A stretch of DNA of 37,529 bases from Candidatus Rokuibacteriota bacterium (GTDB lineage: Bacteria; Methylomirabilota; Methylomirabilia; Rokubacteriales; CSP1-6), in NCBI GenBank assembly GCA_016193045.1, contig JACPSW010000014.1:1-37529 (forward strand), read 5' to 3'. How positions within the stretch are numbered: position 1 is the stretch's first letter; each line of letters opens with the position of its first letter. A program made the translations under genes and the position numbers. The notes beneath the pieces were generated by a model. The model had not been told where the DNA came from, did not search any database, and worked only from the letters and a program-made list of their open reading frames with translations. Below are positions 24,710 to 32,194 of this stretch, piece after piece.

Positions 24710-25998
24710 TTCTGCTTGAGGATCTCGATGCCGTCTGGCGTAGTGCGCCAGCTTTTTCCGCGTTTGGTTTCGAACCTTTTCCCGTCGAATTCGATCGGAA
24801 AGATGCACGAGGGCGTATATCCCGACGAAGCAAGGTCGGAACGCTTAAAGACGACGTATTCCCCGGCTGTGCGCTGAAAAGCAGCGATCTCCTCCGGCGT
24901 AAGCCGCCTGTACCCACCGTCCTTCGTGTCCGCGAAGACGAATTCGGAGCCAGGTCCGACTGTCTTGGGGACGAACAGGTTTCGATACTTCATTCGCTCC
25001 TTGTCGCGCGCATACCAGCACAGATAGTCGGCCACTGATTCAATGTCGCCGGATTCGAGCGGCATCATTGTCTTGAAGTTGATTAACCCAACGAAGTTTT
25101 CGACCCCGAAAACTTCGTCCATCAGCTCACGTACGTGGTGCACGTTTTCGTCGCTGATCTGGACGAAGACGGATCCGGACGGATGAAGAAGCTCGCGGCA
25201 GAGAAGGAGGCGGTCGCGGAGGTAGGTGAGGTAGGAGTGGAGGCCGAGCTCCCAGGTGTCGCGGTAGGCCTGGACCATCTCGGGCTCCCGAGTGAGGTCG
25301 GTGTCGTCCCCGTGCTTGACGTCCCGGCGGCGGATGAATGGCTGGAAGTTGGAACCGAACTTGACGCCGTAGGGCGGGTCCATGTGGATCATCTGGACCT
25401 GGCCGCCCAGGCCCTCGTACTGGAGGAGGCTGTTCATGACCAGCAAGCTATCGCCGAGGGTCAGGCGGTTGACCCAGTCGGTCTTGTGGACGTAGGCCTT
25501 GAGGAGCCGATCGGTGACGTCCAGCTCCTCGTCGGCGAAGAGTTTCAACGTTTGCTGCCTGTCGCGCTTGTGGGACTTGACCGATTGGAGGATCGCCTGG
25601 GTGGAGAGGCGCTCGTGGACGAACAGCGGGAGGGTCGGGACGGTGAACTCGTGGCGGTCGGCCCTCCCCGCCCAGTTGAGGAAGGGGCGGGACATATGGC
25701 GCAGTTGCGCCGCGGCGGCCTTGGCTTCCTCGAGGTCCTTGGCCCGTTCGATCGCGGCGATGAGCGCTTCGCCCCGCTCCCGGTCGGCGTTGATGTCCCA
25801 GGAGAGGGTGGGGTCCAGGCTCGGGTCGTAGCGGTACTTCGTGGGCGGTTTCGTCTGCCTGAACTGGGGCTGGAGGCCGACGTCAGGCCGGAGGAGGAGC
25901 TTCTCCTTGGGGTGGTCGTAGGCCTTGGAGGCGGGAGGATTCTTCCGGGACTGGCGAGGCTTGTTGGGGCCGGCCGCTCGCACGCGCTTCTTCGGCAT
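24637..25998 (-). pseudogene. mod: Type III DNA methyltransferase (Mod), N-terminal part
   Basis: Starts ATG 25998 (PKKRVRAAGPNKPRQSR). Residues 1-428 are homologous to the beta-class adenine methyltransferase subunit of type III systems. They include VNRLTLGDSLLVMNSLL and motif IV IHMDPPYGVKF (DPPY at 207-210), then LRDRLLLCRELLHPSGSVFV and ISDENVHHVRELMDEVFG. The target-recognition region follows. After codon 429 (CAG, 24714-24712) the frame goes wrong; the last 24 codons are out-of-frame sequence ending at TAG 24637. Restoring one base, for example CAGGAAGCG instead of CAGAAGCG, joins it to the downstream part. G+C falls to about one half around 24540-25080 within this gene. Confidence 0.8.
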
Positions 25999-26025
25999 TT
26001 GGGGGCGATTGTAGCAGAAAAACGA

Positions 26026-26051
26026 AGAGGGGCGGGAACTCCCGCCCCTCT
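26026..26051 (-). terminator. Rho-independent terminator of livK
   Basis: On the minus strand an 11-bp perfect stem (AGAGGGGCGGG with CCCGCCCCTCT, 4-nt loop) is followed by TCGTTTTTCTG. It lies 21 nt after the binding-protein stop. The T-rich tail on this strand fixes its direction. Confidence 0.85.
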
Positions 26052-26071
26052 GTGTCGGCGGCTTGGCGGCG

Positions 26072-27313
26072 TTACCTGGTCGAGCCGGGCCGCGGGTAGA
26101 TGTGCTTGCCCGTGGCGAACTGGGGCGGCCAGAGCGTCATGTACTTGCCGTCCTGGATCTGGGTAGGGAAGGGGTTCAGCGTCCCCTGCCAGGCCGTCTT
26201 CGGGTTCCGGTTCTCGCCCGGCTTGTGGAAGCGGAGCCGCCCGCTGATCGTCTGGATATCCAGGCTCCGCAGCGCGTCGCGCACCTTCTCGCGGTCCAGA
26301 GTCCCGGCCTTTTCCAGCCCCGCCCGGAGCGCCTCGAAGCCGAAGAAGTGGATCCCCGCCCACGGGAAGTCTTCCACCTTGATCGCGGTCTTCTGGAGCA
26401 AGTCCTCGAACTCCGCCACGTTGGGACCGCCCTTGACGCCCGGCATCCAGTAGTTCTCGCCGGTCACCAGGTTGGCGGCCTTCCCGGCGGGCTCCCGGAA
26501 CGCGGCGCCGTGGTGGATGACGTGGAACTCGCGCGGGTTCACCCCTTGCTCGACGGCCTGCTTGAAGAACGTCACCGAGCGCGCGGGGAAGGCCGCCACG
26601 TAGACGATGTCGGGGTCCGCGGCCTTGAGCTTGGCGATGATGGGCGTGAAGTCCTGGGTGGCGACGGGGAAGTACTCCTCCAGCACCGACCGGAGGCCGA
26701 CCTCCTTGGCCTTCGGGATGGCGCCGGACCCCACCTCCTTCGGGTGGGGGGTGTCCTCGATCACGAAGGCGATCGTCTTGGCCTTGCCCTCGGCCTTCAG
26801 CATGTCGAAGTAGTGGTCGGACCATTTCGGGCCGTCATCGATGACGCCCACCATCCACTCGAAGCCGCGGCTGAAGATGACGGTGGCATTGGCCTCGAGG
26901 GCGATGAAGGGGATCTTGTGCTTCTCGGCCGCGGTGGAGGCGGCGATGGTGATCGGGCTCGAGTACGGGCCGAGCAGCACGTGGACTTTGTCCTCGGTGA
27001 TGAGCTTTTCGTAGAGGCGCTGGGAGTCCGGGGGCTTGGAGGTGTCGTCGTAGATGATGAGCTTCAGGGGGAGCTTCTTCCCGTACTCCTTGAGCATGAT
27101 GCCGCCCTTGGCGTTCACCGACTCGGCCCACGTCTCCATCATCTTCTTGAAGACGCCCACCTCCGCCGAGAAGGGGCCGGTCACGGCGAGGGTGGCGCCC
27201 ACCAGGATGGCGTCGGGGGCCTTGGCCTGGGTGGAGGCCTCCCGGGCCGGCCCCAGGGCGAGGGCGACGGCCACCAGGAGCAGCGCGGGGAGCACGAACC
27301 ATTTGGCTCTCAT
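26072..27313 (-). CDS. Branched-chain amino acid-type ABC transporter substrate-binding protein (LivK-like)
   Basis: 413 aa with AAGGAGGG 7 nt before ATG 27313. A signal peptide (RAKWFVLPALLLVAVALALG, cleavage after about residue 27) sends it to the periplasm. It is a type I periplasmic-binding fold: ILVGATLAVTGPFSAEVGVF, GIMLKEYGKKLPLKLIIYDD, VHVLLGPYSSPITIAASTAA, and the hinge and second lobe IVYVAAFPARSVTFFKQAVE. In soil bacteria this group binds amino acids, amides or aromatic acids. No permease or ATPase genes are adjacent, so it must use components from elsewhere. It lies just downstream of the aryl-CoA ligase, with its own promoter and terminator, so an aromatic acid ligand is a reasonable guess. 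Confidence 0.9.
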   Translation of the reverse strand: MRAKWFVLPALLLVAVALALGPAREASTQAKAPDAILVGATLAVTGPFSAEVGVFKKMMETWAESVNAKGGIMLKEYGKKLPLKLIIYDDTSKPPDSQRLYEKLITEDKVHVLLGPYSSPITIAASTAAEKHKIPFIALEANATVIFSRGFEWMVGVIDDGPKWSDHYFDMLKAEGKAKTIAFVIEDTPHPKEVGSGAIPKAKEVGLRSVLEEYFPVATQDFTPIIAKLKAADPDIVYVAAFPARSVTFFKQAVEQGVNPREFHVIHHGAAFREPAGKAANLVTGENYWMPGVKGGPNVAEFEDLLQKTAIKVEDFPWAGIHFFGFEALRAGLEKAGTLDREKVRDALRSLDIQTISGRLRFHKPGENRNPKTAWQGTLNPFPTQIQDGKYMTLWPPQFATGKHIYPRPGSTR

Positions 27314-27355
27314 AAGGTGTCCCTCCTTGGGAAGAAAAGGCCGAAACGTGCCATG

Positions 27356-27384
27356 ACTCTAGGGGAAAACGGCGGGCCGGTCAA
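27356..27384 (-). promoter_or_regulatory. Sigma-70-type promoter for livK
   Basis: On the minus strand TTGACC (27379-27384) and TAGAGT (27356-27361) are separated by exactly 17 bases. The predicted start point is about 36 nt upstream of the livK ATG and leaves room for its ribosome site. The -35 box overlaps the stop codon of the ligase gene. Confidence 0.6.
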
Positions 27385-29018
27385 GGCCCTTGGCCGCGCG
27401 CGCGCTCGGCTTCCTGCCGGCGCAGCTCGACGCGGCGGATCTTGCCGGTCTCGGTCCGCGGCAGCCCCTCGACGAACTCGATCCGGCGGGGATACTTGTA
27501 GGGCGCCAGCTCCCGCTTGATGTGCTCCTGGAGCTCGGCGGCCAGGGCCTCCGAGGCCGTCCGGCCCGCCTTCAGGACGACGTAGGCCTTCACCACAGAG
27601 CCGCGCGTCGCGTCGGGGGTCGCCACCACGGCGGACTCGGCCACGGCCGGATGCTCGTCGAGCACACGCTCCACCTCGGGCCCCGGGATCTTGTAGCCGC
27701 CCGAGACGATCATGTCGTCGGAGCGGCACTGGTAGGAGAAGTAGCCGTCGGGGTCTTTGATGTACACGTCACCCGTGACGTTCCAGCCGCCGAAGCGGAC
27801 GTACTCGGCCTGGCGCTCCGGCTTTCGCCAGTACTTGCACCCCGTCGGGCCCTTCATCGCCACGAGCCCCGCCGTGCCCGTCGGGACCTCCTGCCCCTCC
27901 TCGTCCACCACGCGGCAGTCGTAGCCGGGAACTGGGACGCCCGTGGCCCCGGGGCGAACCCTGCGGGGGAGCGACGAGATGAAGATGTGGAACATCTCCG
28001 TGGAGCCGATCCCGTCCAGCAGCTCGATCCCGGTCCGCTTGACCCATTCCTCGTACGTCGCGGCGGGGAGCGGCTCGGCCGCGGACACGGACAGGCGGAG
28101 GGAGCGGAGGTCGTAGCGGCGCTCCATTTCCGGAACCCGGAGCATCAGCCGGTAGGAGGTGGGGGCGCAGAAGCAGACGCTCAGCCGGGAGCGCTGGATC
28201 GTCTCCAGCATGGCCTCGGGCTGGAAGGGGCCCATCAGGACCGGTGCGGCGCCGAAGCGGAACGGAAAGACCATGAGCCCGCCCGTCCCGAAGGTGAAGG
28301 CCAGCGTCGGGTGGCCCCCGAACCGGTCCTCCTCGCTCGGGGTCAGGACGTAGCGCGCGTAGGAGTCCGCCGACGCGAGGATGTCATTGTGGAAGTGGAC
28401 GCAGCCCTTGGGGATGCCGGTCGAGCCCGACGTGTAGGCGATCATCGCGACGTCGTTGGCCCCCGTGTCTTCGGCCGCGAGCCGCTCGGGCTGGCCGTCG
28501 AGGAGGTCGTGCAATCCGACGTCCCCGGGCTTCGTCTCTCCCGCCACGATGAGCCGCTTCAGCGAGGGCGCCTCTCGCTGAGCCTTTTCCAGCTCCTCGC
28601 GGATCCCGCCCCACACCACCGCGGCGGTCGTTTCCGCATCATTGACGATGTAGGCCAGCTCGCGGGAGCGGAGCATCGGCATCGTCCCGACGGTGATGAT
28701 GCCCAGTTTCTGGCAGGCGAGCCAGGTGATGATGAACTCCGGCACGTTCGGCATCCTGAGCAGGACGCGCGCGCCCCGCTCGAGCCCCAGCGCCCTCAGG
28801 CCGTTCCCCAGGCGGTTGACCTTCTTCTGGAGCTCGCCGTAGGTCAGGACCTGCTCGCCGGCGAAGACGGCGGGGCGGCCGGCGCGTCCCCCCTCGGCGT
28901 TCGCGTCCAGCAGTTCCCGCCCCACGTTGAGCCGCTCGGGGTAACGGAGCTCGGGCAGGGTATAGACGCGCTCGGGGAAGAGATCACGGCTCGGCAGCCC
29001 CTCTGGGATGGTCGTCAT
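27381..29018 (-). CDS. Aryl/acyl-CoA ligase (2-aminobenzoate-CoA / benzoate-CoA ligase-like)
   Basis: 545 aa, full length for an ANL-superfamily ligase that forms an acyl-CoA via acyl-AMP. Motifs: P-loop AYTSGSTGIPKG (194-205), VCFCAPTSYRLM, LRSLRLSVSAAEPLP, adenine-binding GIGSTEMFHIF, hinge and A8 region RSDDMIVSGGYKI, and the catalytic lysine in RTETGKIRR near the C terminus. The GSTEMFHIFIS segment and overall layout resemble benzoate- and 2-aminobenzoate-CoA ligases. This fits the downstream-type partners at 29342-32162. The start is ATG 29018; a GC-rich 7-bp hairpin (29042-29060) lies in its leader. Confidence 0.88.
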   Translation of the reverse strand: MTTIPEGLPSRDLFPERVYTLPELRYPERLNVGRELLDANAEGGRAGRPAVFAGEQVLTYGELQKKVNRLGNGLRALGLERGARVLLRMPNVPEFIITWLACQKLGIITVGTMPMLRSRELAYIVNDAETTAAVVWGGIREELEKAQREAPSLKRLIVAGETKPGDVGLHDLLDGQPERLAAEDTGANDVAMIAYTSGSTGIPKGCVHFHNDILASADSYARYVLTPSEEDRFGGHPTLAFTFGTGGLMVFPFRFGAAPVLMGPFQPEAMLETIQRSRLSVCFCAPTSYRLMLRVPEMERRYDLRSLRLSVSAAEPLPAATYEEWVKRTGIELLDGIGSTEMFHIFISSLPRRVRPGATGVPVPGYDCRVVDEEGQEVPTGTAGLVAMKGPTGCKYWRKPERQAEYVRFGGWNVTGDVYIKDPDGYFSYQCRSDDMIVSGGYKIPGPEVERVLDEHPAVAESAVVATPDATRGSVVKAYVVLKAGRTASEALAAELQEHIKRELAPYKYPRRIEFVEGLPRTETGKIRRVELRRQEAERARGQGP

Positions 29019-29126
29019 GCTCGTCCTCGATCGAGGGACCGGCGGGGGTGCTTCCCCCGCTCAGGCCTCCTCGCCTCGACCGCGTTGGCTCGCTCGGGCA
29101 CCTTCGCTGGCCCCCCCCATCCCCTG

Positions 29127-29345
29127 CTAGCCTGCATTATTCACGAACCATAGTCGAGTGTAGCGGGCGGGGCCTGTCGCAGGGCGCAGCCCCCGTGGGT
29201 CCGGCTCCGTCACCCACTCGCCCGAACGCCGCGCTGCGCGCGGCGGACGGGACGAGGGGGGCCCACTGCGTGCGGCCCCGTGGGGGCTGCACCCTGCGCC
29301 ACCCGCCCGGTCGCGCCATCGCCGTTCGTGAATAATGCGCGCTAG
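29127..29345. mobile_element. 219-bp fold-back (MITE-like) element with 22-bp terminal inverted repeats; contains repeat copy B
   Basis: Ends 29127-29148 and 29324-29345 are inverted repeats matching at 20 of 22 bases; the inner 15 bases (GCATTATTCACGAAC) are perfect. The interior is also an imperfect palindrome: GCAGGGCGCAGCCCCCG near 29180 against a near-complement at 29280-29297, around a centre with the stem CGCCGCGC/GCGCGGCG. It has no coding capacity. The right end supplies the ridA stop codon. The core 29170-29270, including GGTCCGGCTCCGTCACCC at 29198-29215, is shared with the repeats at 5722 and 37422. It fills most of the 323-base gap between ridA and the ligase gene; the rest (29019-29126) holds only the ligase leader hairpin. 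Confidence 0.75.
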
Positions 29346-29749
29346 TCGAAGGCGGCGATCCCTTCGATCTCGAGCATGCAGCCCATGTCGGCGTCGTAGA
29401 GCCCCTTGACCTCCACCAGCGTCATGGCCGGATAGTGCTTGCCGAAGTACTCGCGGTACACCTGGCCGATCTCCTTGCTGTGGGCTTTGTAGTCCGCCTT
29501 GTCCAGGACGTAGATGGTGAGCTTCACGATGCTGTGGAGCGTGCCGCCCTGGGAGATCACGAGCGTCTTGAGGTTCTCGCAGACCTGGCGGAACTGGGCG
29601 ACGATGTCGCCCTCGCCGACCACGCGACCGTCCTTGTCGAAGGCCACCTGGCCGGCCATGAACAGCATCCTGCCGCCGGTGACGGCGAAGGCGTGGGAGT
29701 AGCCGGCTGGCTTGACCATGGAAGGTGGATTGACCGCGGTCTTGGGCAT
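29342..29749 (-). CDS. RidA-like (YjgF/UK114) family protein
   Basis: 135 aa with AGGAG 6 nt before ATG 29749. It has the Rid fold: YSHAFAVTGGRMLFMAGQVA, DIVAQFRQVCENLKTLVISQ, SIVKLTIYVLDKADY and the C-terminal MLEIEGIAAFD. Canonical RidA enamine/imine deaminases have an Arg in the PARS/T motif; here the segment reads YPAMTLVEVKGLYD, with Met in that place. Imine hydrolysis by the usual mechanism is therefore doubtful, and it fits the Arg-lacking Rid subgroups. Rid proteins occur in 2-aminobenzoyl-CoA gene clusters, which matches the neighbours. The stop codon lies in the inverted repeat of the 29127-29345 element. Confidence 0.88.
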   Translation of the reverse strand: MPKTAVNPPSMVKPAGYSHAFAVTGGRMLFMAGQVAFDKDGRVVGEGDIVAQFRQVCENLKTLVISQGGTLHSIVKLTIYVLDKADYKAHSKEIGQVYREYFGKHYPAMTLVEVKGLYDADMGCMLEIEGIAAFD

Positions 29750-29765
29750 GACAGTCTCCTATGAT

Positions 29766-29819
29766 CCCCCTCACCTTTGTCCTCTCCCCCCGTGGGGGAG
29801 AGGGGAGGGTGAGGGGGGC
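29766..29819. repeat. CCCCCTCACCTT hairpin repeat, copy R2
   Basis: CCCCCTCACCTTTGTCCTCT plus a C run, a two-base loop region and the complementary arm ending AGGGTGAGGGGGG; the two arms pair over most of their length. It lies between the SDR stop and the ridA start, 16 nt from the ridA ATG. A terminator or stabilising hairpin between the two genes is possible. Confidence 0.75.
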
Positions 29820-29829
29820 GTAGTTGCTG

Positions 29830-30585
29830 CTACGATCCATCCAACACGATGGTCTCGCCGTTTGTGCCCCCATCCGGGAGCAGCTTGAGGGCCGCCGCCG
29901 CCACTTCCGCCGGCTCGATCAGCCGGCCGCCCGGGTTGATCCGGGCCAGGCTCTGAAGGGCCTCCTCAAAGCTTTTCCCTGTCTTGGCAGCGATGTTCCG
30001 CGCGCCCTTCCAGGTCAGGTCGGTCGCGACGTAGCCCGGGCAGAGGGCGTTCACGGTGACGCCCTTGCCGCTGACCTCAGCGGCGACCGCCCGCGTGAGC
30101 CCGACCAGAGCATGCTTCGACGTGGCGTAGGCCGTGACGTACGGAGCGCCGAAGAGGCCGGCCAGCGAGGCGATGTTGATCACGCGTCCCCAGCCCCGCT
30201 CGAGCATTCCGGGCAGGACCTCGCGCGTGAGGAGGAACGGCCCGGTCGCGTTGACGCGCAGGTGGCGCTCCCAGAGCGCGGGATCGGTCTTTGCAAGGGG
30301 CGCCGATTCGGCGATGCCGGCATTGTTCACGAGGACGTCCACGGGGCCGAGGGCATCGGTCACCGCCTTCACCGCGACGGGGATCGCTCCGGCGTCGGCG
30401 ACATCGAGGACCACCGGGAGCGCCTCGGCGCCGAGCGCGCGGACGGCCTCCGCCGCCTCCTCCACCTGGCTCGGCGTCCGCGCGGCGACGGCGACGGCGA
30501 GGCCCTCGCGCGCGAAGGCGAGCGCGATCTCGCGGCCGATCCCGCGCCCGCCGCCCGTGATCAACGCCACCTTGGGGTCAGGCAT
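29830..30585 (-). CDS. Short-chain dehydrogenase/reductase
   Basis: 251 aa from ATG 30585 (PDPKVALITGGGRGIGREIA). This is a classical SDR: glycine motif TGGGRGIG, NNAG, a catalytic Ser in INIASLAG, YATSK, and the C-terminal GGTNGETIVLDGS. It oxidises or reduces a hydroxy/keto group with NAD(P). The best likeness is to 3-hydroxyacyl/3-oxoacyl or 3-hydroxybutyrate dehydrogenases, which suits a beta-oxidation-like step after ring attack in an aryl-CoA pathway. It lies 29 nt after the monooxygenase stop on the same strand. The gap holds a direct repeat, GCGTTAT, at 30594 and 30612. Confidence 0.88.
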   Translation of the reverse strand: MPDPKVALITGGGRGIGREIALAFAREGLAVAVAARTPSQVEEAAEAVRALGAEALPVVLDVADAGAIPVAVKAVTDALGPVDVLVNNAGIAESAPLAKTDPALWERHLRVNATGPFLLTREVLPGMLERGWGRVINIASLAGLFGAPYVTAYATSKHALVGLTRAVAAEVSGKGVTVNALCPGYVATDLTWKGARNIAAKTGKSFEEALQSLARINPGGRLIEPAEVAAAALKLLPDGGTNGETIVLDGS

Positions 30586-30614
30586 GCGTAATTGCGTTAT
30601 GATGGCGCAACGCG

Positions 30615-32162
30615 TTATCGGAAGGGGGCCCAGGGGGTCACCCGCTCCGGGGCGATCTTGTAGATGCGCCGGACTTCTCCGGGGAATTTCCAGCCGGGCG
30701 GGTAGTGATCCCGGCCGAGGTAGCGCCGGGCGAGCTTGTCCAGATGCTCGTCGGCGCCCTCCTCGGTGATCTCCGCCACGGGGCCCCGGACGGCCAGGTA
30801 GCGATTCGGGTCGTCCGGGTCCGTGATCTCGAGGGCCACGTACCGCCGCTTCTCCATGTTCCGATCCTTCAGCCGCCCCTTGGCAGAATTGATGAGAATG
30901 TGCCGGCCGTCGTAATCCACCCACACCGATGTGACGTGAGGCGTGCCGTCGACCATCTGGGTCGCGAGGTGGGCGAAGGTCCGCTTCTGGAAGAGGTCCA
31001 GGAACTCCTCGGGAATGGCGCCGGCGGACGGGTGCACCTGGCGCCACCGGTCGTAGCGCGCGATGAAGGCGGGGTCCTTCTGCTTGAGCCGGTTATAGCC
31101 CACCCGCTTGCTCCGCGTCATGAGGCGGTAGGCGAAGGGCACCGGGTCCAGACCCAGGTGCTCGCCGACGTTCTCGAGCCAGGTGAGGCTCTCGGTGGCG
31201 GCCTGCTGGAACTCGTCCACGACCGGCTTGCGCACGCCCTCGAAGGCCGGGAGCGCCGCCTCGACCGTCCGGTGCTCGGCGAAGCATCCGGCCAGGGCGA
31301 TGGCGTCTTCGAGCGCCAGCTTCGTCCCCGAGCCGATGGAGAAGTGCGCGGTGTGCAGCGCGTCGCCCAGCAGCACCACGTTCCGGTGGTGCCAGCGCTT
31401 GTTCTTGACGAGGGGGAAGTTGAGCCACTTGACGAAGTTGTTGGAGAGGAGAGAACGCCCCTGGAGCTCCTCCTTGAAGACCCCGGCCAGGTACACGCAG
31501 GTCTCTTCGCCCGACATGCGGTCGAAGCCCGCCTTGAGCCAGGTCTCCGGGGGGCACTCCACGATGAAGGTGCTCCTGGTGGGGCTGAAGCGGTACGAGT
31601 GAGTGATGAAGAGCCCGGCGTCGGCCTGCCGGAACCCCATCGTCAGGCCGTCGAAGGGCTGCTCGGTGCCGAGCCAGATATATTTGTTCTGGCGGAGGTC
31701 CACCAGCGGGAGAAAGAAATCGGCGTACGTCCGCCGGACGAGGCTGTTGGCGCCGTCCGCCCCCACGAGGAGGTCGCACGGCCCGAGCTCGGAGAGGTCG
31801 GTGATGTTGGTCAGGAAGCGAATCTCCACGCCGTGGTCGAGGCAGCGGCGGTGGAGAGTGTTCAGCAGCGCGATGCGGGCGACCCCGTAGAACCGGTTGC
31901 CGCCGACGCGGATCCGCTCCCCTCTGTGGACCACCGCCACGTCGTCCCACGTCTCGGCCCGCCGCGTGATCTCGGCGCAGGTGTCGGGGTCGCTATCCTT
32001 GAGAACTTCGACCGTCCGCTGCGAGAAGACGATCCCCCAGCCGAAGGTGTCATTGGGGCCGTCGCGCTCGAGGAGGGTGATGGCGTGGGCCGGGTCCTGC
32101 TTCTTCATGAGGAAGGCGAAGTAGAGTCCGGCCGGCCCGGCGCCGACGACCGTGATTTTCAT
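30615..32162 (-). CDS. FAD aryl-CoA monooxygenase-like protein fused to a PPOX/F420-type split barrel
   Basis: 515 aa from ATG 32162. Residues 1-370 are a group A flavin monooxygenase: GAGPAG (7-12), the DG motif LLVGADGANS (131-140), and GDALHTAHFSIGSGTKLALE (266-285). The N terminus (LYFAFLMKKQDPAHAITLLE ... TFGWGIVFS) is characteristic of salicyl-CoA 5-hydroxylase and the first half of 2-aminobenzoyl-CoA monooxygenase/reductase. Residues about 388-505 form a pyridoxamine-phosphate-oxidase-like split barrel (RTFAHLATQMVDGTPHVTSV, AKGRLKDRN, VAEITEEGADEHLDKLARRY) of the type that binds FMN or F420. The known aminobenzoyl-CoA enzyme instead has an old-yellow-enzyme domain there. Substrate and order of reactions are inference. 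Confidence 0.87.
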   Translation of the reverse strand: MKITVVGAGPAGLYFAFLMKKQDPAHAITLLERDGPNDTFGWGIVFSQRTVEVLKDSDPDTCAEITRRAETWDDVAVVHRGERIRVGGNRFYGVARIALLNTLHRRCLDHGVEIRFLTNITDLSELGPCDLLVGADGANSLVRRTYADFFLPLVDLRQNKYIWLGTEQPFDGLTMGFRQADAGLFITHSYRFSPTRSTFIVECPPETWLKAGFDRMSGEETCVYLAGVFKEELQGRSLLSNNFVKWLNFPLVKNKRWHHRNVVLLGDALHTAHFSIGSGTKLALEDAIALAGCFAEHRTVEAALPAFEGVRKPVVDEFQQAATESLTWLENVGEHLGLDPVPFAYRLMTRSKRVGYNRLKQKDPAFIARYDRWRQVHPSAGAIPEEFLDLFQKRTFAHLATQMVDGTPHVTSVWVDYDGRHILINSAKGRLKDRNMEKRRYVALEITDPDDPNRYLAVRGPVAEITEEGADEHLDKLARRYLGRDHYPPGWKFPGEVRRIYKIAPERVTPWAPFR

Positions 32163-32172
32163 TGCCCTAGCG

Positions 32173-32180
32173 ATTATACT
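32173..32180. promoter_or_regulatory. Overlapping bidirectional -10 elements
   Basis: The gap between the divergent monooxygenase (32162) and CoA transferase (32195) is 32 bases. It holds TATACT on the plus strand (32175-32180) and a perfect TATAAT on the minus strand (32178-32173), overlapping by four bases. Predicted start points lie only about 4-8 nt from each start codon, so both mRNAs would be leaderless or nearly so. No good -35 box is seen on either side. Confidence 0.5.
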
Positions 32181-32194
32181 ACCAGCGTTTCCCG

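Noticed and set aside
24705..24716. Programmed ribosomal frameshift in mod
   Set aside because: No slippery heptamer, homopolymer or stimulatory structure is visible at the shift point; a one-base deletion or assembly error is simpler.
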